In this document: piece by piece, positions 57,481-64,000 of the stretch
How positions within the stretch are numbered: the first letter of the stretch is position 1
Layout: each line of letters starts with the position of its first letter
Source: Nitrobacter winogradskyi
Lineage (GTDB): Bacteria; Pseudomonadota; Alphaproteobacteria; Rhizobiales; Xanthobacteraceae
Direction of reading: 5' to 3'
NCBI RefSeq assembly: GCF_006539545.1
Contig: NZ_BJNF01000072.1
Span: forward strand, 1-64,000
Length of the DNA: 64,000 nucleotides
The notes under the pieces: generated by a model
Database searches by the model: none
What the model was told of the DNA's origin: nothing
The model's input: only the letters and a program-made list of their open reading frames with translations
Made by a program: the position numbers and the translations under genes

Positions 57481-58833
57481 TCAGGATCTGGTCAATCGCG
57501 CCGCGTAGAAGCCGTCTAATCCGCCGAGCGTGGGATCATCATGCGCAAGATGGCAGGGCAGCGTGCGCAGATCGCCCGCAGGCGTCACGATATCCGCAAG
57601 CCCCGCCACTTCGTCCACGCCGACCGGCACGCGCCGGATCCCCGTGTCGGACGCAAGCAGCGCGGCAACGACCTGTTCACCTTCCTCCGGTTCCAGCGAA
57701 CAGGTGCAGTAGACCAGCGTTCCGCCGGGCCTGAGCAGCGTGATCGCCCTGTTGAGAAGCCTTTGCTGCAAGGCCGTCAGCGCCGCGATATCGGAATCCT
57801 GCTTGAGCCAGGCCACGTCCGGATGACGGCGGATGGTGCCGGTCGCGGAACAAGGCGCGTCGACGAGCACGCCGTCGAAACCGTGGCCTGCGGCGTCATC
57901 CTGCCATTCGATGGCGTCGGCCACGAGCGATCGCGCCTCCAGCGACAGACGGCCGAGATTTTCGCGCAGCCGCGCCACCCGGTTCGGCGACCGATCGATC
58001 GCGGTCACCTCCGCGCCGGCCTGCGCGAGCTGGGCGGTCTTGCCGCCGGGCGCCGCGCAGAGGTCGATAACGCGTCGTCCCTTGATGTCGCCGAACAGGC
58101 GCGCGGGCAGCGCGGCGGCGGCGTCCTGGACCCACCACTGCCCCTCGGAAAATCCCGGCAGCATCGTCACCGAGCCTTGCAACGAGGTGCGAACGGTCCC
58201 GGTCGGCAAGGTTTCGCCGTGCAGCCGCGTCGCCCAGTGAGCCGCGTTCGCTTTGACGGTGAGATCGAGGGCCGGCTCGTGGCTAAGCGCGGCGGCAATC
58301 GCTTTCGCCGCGCTCTCGCCGTAGTGTCCGCTCCAGCGCGCCATCAGCCATGACGGCGTATCGAGCGACTCCGAGCGGACCTCATCGATCAGGGACTGGC
58401 CTTCGCGCGCGCAACGGCGCAACACCGCGTTGACCAGTCCGGCATATTTCGCCGCGCGGCGATCGGATTGCACCAGCCGCACCGCCAGATCGACCGCGGC
58501 ATGATCCGGAACGTCCATCCACAGAATCTGCGCCGCCCCGATCAAAAGCGCGCTCTGCGCGCGCGGCGCATCGGTCGGAATGCCGCGATCGAGCAGCCGC
58601 GACAGCAAATGGCCGAGGGTTCCGAGCCGGCGCAGGATCGTCGCCACCAGGCGCCGCATCAAGGCGCGGTCGCGGTCGGCAAGCGCTTTCAGGCCGGGAT
58701 GCGCGGTCGGGCCTTCGAGCTGTTCATCGAGAGTGCGCCGCTTATGCAGGACGCCGTCGAGGATATCCGCTGCGATGCGCCGGGCCGCGAGGCCCGGAAC
58801 CTCGGTCGGCGGCGCGAATCTGGTGGACGGCAT
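57481..58833 (-). CDS. rsmB: 16S rRNA (cytosine(967)-C5)-methyltransferase-like protein
   Basis: 450 residues. N-terminal NusB-like RNA-binding domain (about 8-165) and a C-terminal SAM-dependent domain with motif I VIDLCAAPGGKTAQLA, the catalytic Cys in VDAPCSATGTI and a second Cys in CTCSLEPEEGE. This architecture is RsmB/Fmu. Assignment to C967 rather than another cytosine rests on family knowledge. ATG at 58833. Confidence 0.9.
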   Translation of the reverse strand: MPSTRFAPPTEVPGLAARRIAADILDGVLHKRRTLDEQLEGPTAHPGLKALADRDRALMRRLVATILRRLGTLGHLLSRLLDRGIPTDAPRAQSALLIGAAQILWMDVPDHAAVDLAVRLVQSDRRAAKYAGLVNAVLRRCAREGQSLIDEVRSESLDTPSWLMARWSGHYGESAAKAIAAALSHEPALDLTVKANAAHWATRLHGETLPTGTVRTSLQGSVTMLPGFSEGQWWVQDAAAALPARLFGDIKGRRVIDLCAAPGGKTAQLAQAGAEVTAIDRSPNRVARLRENLGRLSLEARSLVADAIEWQDDAAGHGFDGVLVDAPCSATGTIRRHPDVAWLKQDSDIAALTALQQRLLNRAITLLRPGGTLVYCTCSLEPEEGEQVVAALLASDTGIRRVPVGVDEVAGLADIVTPAGDLRTLPCHLAHDDPTLGGLDGFYAARLTRS

Positions 58834-59021
58834 GAGGCAGGCACATCGCTTAAGGGAAACAGGGGCGGTGGACGCATTTGCTGTACGCCCGCCGCGGCAG
58901 ATTCGTGGCATGCGAATATGCCAAATATAAGAATCGTCACCGTCTTCGCGCTTTTCGCGTCATGATCTGTGGAGATGATCTTTCATGCGATACGTTCGTC
59001 GCGCCGATCGAAGGAGGTGAC

Positions 59022-59237
59022 ATGACCAGTGAACCTTCCGCGTCATCGCGGACCGGAGAGACCCGCTCCCGCAAGCAGCTTTCTCCGGAGGCCCGGCGCG
59101 CGCTCGCCGAAGCGGAAGCTCGCCGCGCCGCGCAGACCGATGCCTCAGCGCCGCCCCAAGAGGTTCAGGGGCCGGAAGGTCCCGAACCGACCCGGTTCGG
59201 CGACTGGGAACGCGGCGGCATCGCATCGGATTTCTGA
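59022..59237 (+). CDS. DUF1674 / SDHAF4-like succinate dehydrogenase assembly factor
   Basis: 71 residues; basic/Ala-rich N-terminus, and the invariant C-terminal PTRFGDWERGGIASDF motif, the hallmark of DUF1674 (mitochondrial SDHAF4/Sdh8 relatives). The ATG at 59022 has a near-perfect ribosome site (AAGGAGGTGAC). Likely helps flavinylated SdhA assemble; by homology only. Directly followed by a family C repeat. Confidence 0.88.
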   Translation: MTSEPSASSRTGETRSRKQLSPEARRALAEAEARRAAQTDASAPPQEVQGPEGPEPTRFGDWERGGIASDF

Positions 59238-59339
59238 CACGTTTCCGGCGAAGCGGATGACCCGTTCGCCGCGGGAAAACGCGACCGGATAGTAATCTCC
59301 AGAGCATGGTCCGATTCAACTTGAACGTATCATGCCCTG
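59238..59339. repeat. Family C composite repeat
   Basis: acacgtttccggcgaagcgg, atgacccgttcgccgcgggaaaacgcg, and agagcatggtccgattcaac ... tatcatgccct. It starts one base after the SDHAF4-like stop and has the same two-module structure as 24850-24953. Confidence 0.8.
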
Positions 59340-59413
59340 AGCGGCGGGCTTTTCGCTCCGAGCGCGGCTTGCGCGGGCTTGCCGGACGGCGCGACTCGCT
59401 CTATTCTAGGAAT

Positions 59414-59989
59414 ATGTACCCATACAGCAGAATAAATACATGGTCCGGGCCTCGCTGGCGCAACCTGTTGTCGCCGGTTCTGCCGTGGATTTTTATCGTG
59501 GGCGTGGCGGCCGGAACCATGCTCCCGATCCGGAGCTGGATCGTCGGACCTCAGGCCGTCACCCCCCGGACGCCCACGGAGACACGGGCGATCTGGGCTC
59601 GCGCCGCCGATGCGGCGGGGCGGCACCAGGTCGAGGTGATCAGGACGATCGACGGCGATACCTTCGAGGCGCTGGTGCATTTATGGCCCGGCCTCGACAT
59701 GACGACGCGCGTGCGGCTGCGCGGCATCGACACGGCGGAAATGAAAGCCTCGTGCGCCGAAGAATTTCGGCTGGCGAAAGCCGCCAGCGCCCGGTTGCGC
59801 GATCTGCTCGGCGAGGGCGGCGTCACCATCGCCAATATCGGCCCCGACAAATATCAGGGGCGTGTGGTCGCGGATGCCGCGACGGCGCGAACGCCTGATG
59901 TCTCGGCGGCGATGCTGGCGAGCGGCCACGCCCGCGTCTATCACGGCGGTCGTCGCCAAAGCTGGTGCAACGGCGCGGGCCGCCGGTGA
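59414..59989 (+). CDS. Membrane-anchored thermonuclease-like protein
   Basis: 191 residues. One membrane segment (~18-38), then a staphylococcal nuclease domain: VIRTIDGDTFEALV, VRLRGIDTAEM (the catalytic Arg and Glu), and DKYQGRVVADA (second catalytic Arg). All three active-site positions of SNase are kept. Likely a periplasmic-facing nuclease; topology is inference. ATG at 59414 follows AGGAAT. The upstream frame lies in repeat sequence. Confidence 0.85.
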   Translation: MYPYSRINTWSGPRWRNLLSPVLPWIFIVGVAAGTMLPIRSWIVGPQAVTPRTPTETRAIWARAADAAGRHQVEVIRTIDGDTFEALVHLWPGLDMTTRVRLRGIDTAEMKASCAEEFRLAKAASARLRDLLGEGGVTIANIGPDKYQGRVVADAATARTPDVSAAMLASGHARVYHGGRRQSWCNGAGRR

Positions 59990-60023
59990 TTATCGGGCCG
60001 AGGGCTTTTCAATAAAAAGAGGC

Positions 60024-60587
60024 TTACGAAGCCAGAAACTCTTCCGCCTTGAACAGCGAATCGAATTCAATGTTCTTGTCTTTATAGAGAACAGCCGCTC
60101 CCTCGCCCCTGTCGACGATCGAGAGAACCATCACGACTTCCGCGCCCTCGGCCTGCGCGGCCGAGACCGCGATCATGGCGGACCCGCCGCTTGTCGTGAC
60201 ATCCTCCAGGATAACGACCCTCTTGCCGCGAAGGTCATCGACGGGGAGCCCCTCGATGAGTTTCCTGGTTCCGTGCTTCTTGACGTCCTTGCGAACGAAG
60301 AAGCCGGGAAGCGGTTCATTCCTGACGTGGCTGAGAAGGCTGACGGTCGAAATCAGCGGCACCGCTCCCATCTCCAACCCGCCGATGTAGTCGATGCCCT
60401 TGCCGGAAAGCCGCGCCAGAATGAGTTCGGACAGGACATGGGCCCCTTCAGGAGACAGCATGGTCGGCTTCATGTCGAAGTAGAACGTGCTGGTTTTGCC
60501 GGAAGCCAGTTTGATGTCGCCGCGGCCGAATGATCTGGTCTTGATAATCTCGAAAGCCCTTTGGCGGACTTTTATGTCTTCAGGCAT
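60024..60587 (-). CDS. pyrE: Orotate phosphoribosyltransferase
   Basis: Pyrimidine synthesis enzyme making OMP from orotate and PRPP, 187 residues. The PRPP-binding motif is VVILEDVTTSGGSA; FYFDMKPTMLSPEG and YIGGLEMGAVPLI near the N-terminus are typical of the type seen in alphaproteobacteria. The ATG at 60587 gives MPEDIKVRQ; an extra 29 codons upstream do not match the family. The gap to the downstream L,D-transpeptidase gene is 175 bases with no gene seen. Confidence 0.93.
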   Translation of the reverse strand: MPEDIKVRQRAFEIIKTRSFGRGDIKLASGKTSTFYFDMKPTMLSPEGAHVLSELILARLSGKGIDYIGGLEMGAVPLISTVSLLSHVRNEPLPGFFVRKDVKKHGTRKLIEGLPVDDLRGKRVVILEDVTTSGGSAMIAVSAAQAEGAEVVMVLSIVDRGEGAAVLYKDKNIEFDSLFKAEEFLAS

Positions 60588-60762
60588 GGCTTTCGGGCTC
60601 GGTCGATGTGAATTGAAGCTGTCGTGCCGGATGGAGGGTCGCCGGTCTATACGCTCAACCGGTCGCCATGACAACGAACCAGACGATTCCTGTGGTGCAG
60701 CGTTTCGGGAAGCGGGCGCAGGTCGCGGATCGGCGAGTCCTGGTCGCTGTGAAGCGATCCGA

Positions 60763-61281
60763 TCAGCGTTGCGTCACCACCACGGGCGTGCCGACCGACA
60801 CTCGCCGATAGAGATCGTCGATGTCGTCATTATACATGCGGATGCAGCCATAGGACACGAAGCGGCCGATCGACCCCGGCCGGTTGGTGCCGTGAATGGC
60901 GTATTGCCCGCCGCCGGAGAGAGTCATCGCCGCGACGCCCATCGGATTCGCCGGCGAACCGCCCGCGATCACGTCCGCAATTCTTGGATTGTCGCGTTTG
61001 ACTTCCGCCGGCGGCGCCCATGCCGGGTTGCGATACTTCCCCTCGATGCGCGCGGCGCCGCTCCATTGCTTGCCGGCCCTGCCGACGCCAACGGGATATC
61101 GCAGAGCGCGGTCCGAATCGATGATCAGATACAGCCGGCGCTCGCTGGTTTTCACGACGATGGTGCCGGGCGCATAGCCGCCCTGATAGCCGACCATATC
61201 AGGCCGCGCTTCGGCCGCTGCGATCCCGAGCAAGCCCGCTCCCCAAATGGCGGCCAGCACCGCCGCAGCCCGCGTCAACAT
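60763..61281 (-). CDS. L,D-transpeptidase (ErfK/YbiS/YcfS/YnhG family)
   Basis: Periplasmic cross-linking enzyme of 172 residues with a signal peptide (MLTRAAAVLAAIWGAGLLG). YkuD domain: VKTSERRLYLI at the start, IHGTN, then the catalytic motif SYGCIRM (Cys nucleophile, with His of HGTN upstream). ATG at 61281 is preceded by GGAGCAAAGA. It would form 3-3 cross-links or attach lipoproteins; which is not visible. Confidence 0.9.
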   Translation of the reverse strand: MLTRAAAVLAAIWGAGLLGIAAAEARPDMVGYQGGYAPGTIVVKTSERRLYLIIDSDRALRYPVGVGRAGKQWSGAARIEGKYRNPAWAPPAEVKRDNPRIADVIAGGSPANPMGVAAMTLSGGGQYAIHGTNRPGSIGRFVSYGCIRMYNDDIDDLYRRVSVGTPVVVTQR

Positions 61282-61369
61282 TCTTTGCTCCAAATCCGCT
61301 TCAAAACACGTCCTGCTTCAAATCTGTTCGCATCAAATGAACAATTGGAAAACGACTTCCCCTCTTGAT

Positions 61370-61440
61370 CGAGGATGATCTTATCCGAAAACCGTTCCAC
61401 GTTGCGCGGGCGCGGTCCTTCGCGTCGGGATCATGCTCTA
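61370..61440. repeat. Family B repeat with 22-base insertion
   Basis: gatgatcttatccgaaaaccg ... tcgggatcatgctcta with extra cgcgggcgcggtcc inside. Touches the lysS stop. Confidence 0.75.
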
Positions 61441-63069
61441 ACCCGCCCGCGCCAATGCGCCGTCGATCATCGCGATGGCGTTCTGCAAGCCGTAGACAGC
61501 GACGAAGGAGCCGAAGCGCGGTCCCTTCTCCTGACCGAGCAGCACCTGATAGAGCATGTTGAACCAATCGAGCGAGACTCCGGGCCGTCCGTCCTTCGCG
61601 AGCTTCTTGTGATTGAGGAAGGGTTCGCGGCGACCGATCTCGTAGACCGTGTTCTGGATGTCTTCAGCCGAAGCGTTCGCGGCCAGTTGCGACAGCGCTT
61701 CGCGCAGATCCTGCAAGGCGTCGCGCTCGCTCGCGGTCGGCTCGCGGAATGTTTTCGTCGGCGCCACGAAGTCGCGGTAGTAGTTGATGGCATAGCCGAC
61801 CAGCGCATCGAGCTTCGGATGGGTCTGCGGCGTGACGCCCGGCCGGTAGCGGCCGATGAAGCCCCACAGCGTTTCGGCATTCTCCGCGTTAGAGGAAGAG
61901 ACCAGCGTCAGCAGCAACTGGAACGTGACCGGCATATCGGCCGCGGGCGGACGGCCGGCATGAATGTGCCAGACCGGGTTGGCGAGCTGCTGCCTCGCAT
62001 CCTGACGCGGATAACCTTCGAGGAACTGCTGGTAATCGTCGACGTTGCGCGGGATCACATCAAAATACAGCCGCTTCGCCGCCTTCGGTTCGCGGTACAT
62101 GAACAGCGACAATGATTCCGGCGAGGCATAGCGCAGCCACTCATCGATGGTCAGGCCATTGCCCTTCGACTTGGAAATCTTCTGGCCCTTGTCGTCGAGG
62201 AACAGTTCGTAGTTGAAGCCTTCCGGCGGCGTGCCGCCGAGCGCCGAACAGATTTTGCCGGACAGCTTGACGGAATCGATCAGGTCCTTGCCGGCCATCT
62301 CATAATCGACGCCGAGCGCGGTCCAGCGCATCGCCCAGTCCGGCTTCCATTGCAGTTTGCAGTGCCCGCCGGTGACGGGCACGGTGACGCGCTCGCCGGT
62401 CTCGGGATCGTCGTAGGAGACTGTGCCGGCTTTCGCGTCATGCGCCGAGATCGGCACCTGCAGCACGATGCCGGTGCGCGGGCAGATAGGCAGGAACGGC
62501 GAGTAGCTCGCCGCGCGTTCCTCGCGCAGCGACGGCAGCATGATCGCCATCACCCTGTCGATGTTCTCGAGCACCTTCAGAAGCGTCGCGTCGAAGCGGC
62601 CAGAGGTGTAATAGGCGGTCGAACTGGCGAACTCGTAATCGAACCCGAAAGTGTCGAGAAAAGCGCGCAGCCGGGCGTTGTTATGCTCGCCAAAGCTCGG
62701 ATGGGTGCCGAAGGGATCCGCTACCTTTGTCAGCGGCTTGCCGAGATCCCGCGTCAGCAGCTCCTTGTTGGGCACATTGTCCGGCACCTTGCGCAGGCCG
62801 TCCATGTCGTCGGAGAACGCGAGCAGCCGCGTCTTGATCCTGTCTTCGGTCAGCACCCGGAACGCATGACGCACCATGGTGGTGCGCGCGACCTCGCCGA
62901 AGGTGCCGATATGCGGCAGGCCGGAGGGGCCGTAGCCGGTCTCGAACAGCACCTCGTCCTTCGGCGTTTTCTTCAGCCGCGCGACGATCTGCTTCGCCTG
63001 CTCGAATGGCCACGCATTGGATTGCTCGGCGAGCGCACGCAGATCGCTCGCGGACATCAGGTCTGACAT
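61438..63069 (-). CDS. lysS: Lysyl-tRNA synthetase, class I (archaeal type)
   Basis: 543 residues. Class I Rossmann enzyme with [13 protein letters not shown] (HIGH-equivalent) at ~40 and KISKSKGNG (KMSKS-equivalent) at ~280. The unrelated class II LysRS has neither. It charges tRNA-Lys. Class I is found in alphaproteobacteria as well as archaea. The ATG at 63069 is preceded by GGAGAAAATA. Upstream codons to 63108 are repeat-adjacent and not used. Confidence 0.95.
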   Translation of the reverse strand: MSDLMSASDLRALAEQSNAWPFEQAKQIVARLKKTPKDEVLFETGYGPSGLPHIGTFGEVARTTMVRHAFRVLTEDRIKTRLLAFSDDMDGLRKVPDNVPNKELLTRDLGKPLTKVADPFGTHPSFGEHNNARLRAFLDTFGFDYEFASSTAYYTSGRFDATLLKVLENIDRVMAIMLPSLREERAASYSPFLPICPRTGIVLQVPISAHDAKAGTVSYDDPETGERVTVPVTGGHCKLQWKPDWAMRWTALGVDYEMAGKDLIDSVKLSGKICSALGGTPPEGFNYELFLDDKGQKISKSKGNGLTIDEWLRYASPESLSLFMYREPKAAKRLYFDVIPRNVDDYQQFLEGYPRQDARQQLANPVWHIHAGRPPAADMPVTFQLLLTLVSSSNAENAETLWGFIGRYRPGVTPQTHPKLDALVGYAINYYRDFVAPTKTFREPTASERDALQDLREALSQLAANASAEDIQNTVYEIGRREPFLNHKKLAKDGRPGVSLDWFNMLYQVLLGQEKGPRFGSFVAVYGLQNAIAMIDGALARAG

Positions 63070-63126
63070 TATTTTCTCCATGGCGTGCGGCATCATCCGG
63101 CGCGCCACCCGTATCTCTTTTGATTA

Positions 63127-63174
63127 AGCATGATCTTATCCGAAAACCGATTCCCACTTTTCGGGATCATGCTT
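63127..63174. repeat. Family B palindromic repeat
   Basis: agcatgatcttatccgaaaac ... ttttcgggatcatgct: arms agcatgatc / gatcatgct pair around the centre ccgattcccac. Touches the stop of the substrate-binding protein gene at 63174. Confidence 0.85.
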
Positions 63175-64000
63175 TAAAACGGACTGACGGAAAAATACCG
63201 CAGCCACAGATCGGTATAGCGGCCTTTCTCCCAGATTCGGAAGAGCGCCCAGTTCAGCGCCTGGCGCAGCACGTCATTGCCCCTTTTCACGGCAATGCCG
63301 ATGCCTTCGCCGAAATAGCGGCTTTCAATAAAGGGGCCACCGCTGAACGCGCAGCAGCTTTCCGAATCAGTGCCGTTGATCCAGAACGCCAATGAAATCG
63401 CGTCACCGAAAATGAGGTCCACCTCGTTCTGCCGCAGCGCCTGCCGCAGCGTCTCCTCGTTCGGATAGCCGTGAAGTTCGGCGTCGGTAAAGAAAACCTT
63501 GAGATAGGCTTCGTGCGCGGACCCCGCGATGACGCCGACCTTCTTGCCTTCCAGATATTCCGGGCGCACCTCGGCCATGGCGGCGTCGCGCCGCGACACG
63601 AACCGGGCCGGCGTCCGATAATAGGGATCAGTGAAATCGATACGTTTGCGTAACTCGGGGGTGACCGCGAGGGAGGCGATGATGGCGTCGCCGCGGTTAC
63701 TCGACAGCGCGTCCACCAGCGTCTCGAACCGCCGCATCTGAATCGTGCAGGTGACCTTGATCTCCTCGCACAAGGTGCGCGCCAGATCGACATTGAAGCC
63801 GGCCGGATTGCCGTCGGGACCGGTATAGTTGAAGGGTGGATAGTCGGTCTCCGTCAAAAACCGGATCACGGTGAGGCGGGACAAATCAGGGCGGTCGGGA
63901 CGGTGTCGCGGATCCCAGAAGCCCGGCACGGCCTGCGGCGCGGCGGTCGTGGTTTCCACCGTGGTCTGAGCACGCGCGCGGTCAAGCGCGGCTCCAGCGC
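63174..64000 (-). CDS. Periplasmic amino-acid-type solute-binding protein (partial, runs past the window end)
   Basis: Type 2 periplasmic-binding protein (ABC transporter substrate-binding), 261 residues from the first possible GTG at 63959. The frame continues to the window end, where AGAALDRARAQ reads like the end of a signal peptide, so the real start is beyond 64000. Domain begins VIRFLTETDYPPFNYTGPDGNPAGFNVDLARTL and contains LAVTPELRKRIDFTDPYYRTPARF and GKKVGVIAGSAHEAYLK, typical of polar amino-acid binding proteins. No permease or ATPase gene is in view. Ligand unknown. Confidence 0.85.
   Translation of the reverse strand, partial: AGAALDRARAQTTVETTTAAPQAVPGFWDPRHRPDRPDLSRLTVIRFLTETDYPPFNYTGPDGNPAGFNVDLARTLCEEIKVTCTIQMRRFETLVDALSSNRGDAIIASLAVTPELRKRIDFTDPYYRTPARFVSRRDAAMAEVRPEYLEGKKVGVIAGSAHEAYLKVFFTDAELHGYPNEETLRQALRQNEVDLIFGDAISLAFWINGTDSESCCAFSGGPFIESRYFGEGIGIAVKRGNDVLRQALNWALFRIWEKGRYTDLWLRYFSVSPF

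Noticed and set aside
59306-59413. N-terminal extension of the nuclease gene
   Set aside because: Begins inside the family C repeat; the ATG at 59414 with AGGA and membrane anchor fits better.

Overview
The window is about 64 kb of GC-rich chromosome from an alphaproteobacterium of the Bradyrhizobium / Rhodopseudomonas / Nitrobacter group. The evidence is: core gene sets and orders typical of that group (hrcA-grpE-dnaK-dnaJ, aroA-cmk-rpsA, lptC-lptA-lptB-rpoN-hpf-ptsN), a Sinorhizobium-type phospholipid N-methyltransferase, a class I (archaeal-type) lysyl-tRNA synthetase, a TIGR02300 acidic protein, an RpoH promoter of the alphaproteobacterial type before dnaK, and a ROSE-like RNA thermometer before hsp20. 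A Nitrobacter-like genome is my best guess because of the dense families of short palindromic intergenic repeats, but the genus is inference. No phage, insertion sequence, plasmid or CRISPR locus was seen. This is housekeeping chromosome in which the unusual material sits mainly between genes.

Layout. 1-4.9 kb (minus): Nramp-related transporter, then the PdeM nuclease and the Lhr-like helicase. 5.1-9.8 kb (plus): a two-module outer-membrane protein, a decayed acetyltransferase, HtpX protease and a periplasmic-binding lipoprotein. 9.9-12.5 kb (minus): hemW, rdgB, rph. 12.7-21.5 kb (mostly plus): heat-shock block hrcA, grpE, dnaK, dnaJ, followed by a Pmt methyltransferase, a flavin reductase and dapB. 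21.7-24.7 kb: gpmA, an AraC-alkyltransferase fusion, DUF2244 and nth. 25-29.8 kb (minus): aroA-cmk-FkbM-rpsA, in which an FkbM methyltransferase interrupts the usual cmk-rpsA pair. 29.9-34 kb (plus): TIGR02300 protein, tRNA-Ala, hsp20, DUF1150 and ilvD. 34.2-41.7 kb (minus): RNase D, lptC, lptA, lptB, rpoN, hpf, ptsN, with two small exported proteins between lptB and rpoN. 42-53 kb: mixed single genes (NYN-LOTUS protein, TPR protein, tRNA-Leu, SDR, uppP, GST, ketopantoate reductase family, MATE, ggt, UMF1-type MFS). 53-64 kb (mostly minus): cytochrome c4-like protein, purH, heparinase-like protein, rsmB, an SDHAF4-like protein, an anchored nuclease, pyrE, L,D-transpeptidase, lysS and a solute-binding protein cut off by the window end.

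How the genes work together. The heat-shock genes form a scattered regulon: dnaK has an exact CTTG-N17-CCTATAT promoter, hsp20 has an RpoH-like promoter plus a hairpin hiding its ribosome binding site, and htpX has a weaker candidate. The lpt genes (LPS export) sit with the sigma-54/PTS-Ntr regulators. The DNA-repair and nucleotide-hygiene genes (pdeM, lhr, nth, rdgB, the alkyltransferase) are dispersed.

The most notable unexplained structure is a set of at least five families of imperfect palindromic repeats, more than 20 copies in 64 kb. They lie almost only between genes, often directly at stop codons, and sometimes form composite blocks.
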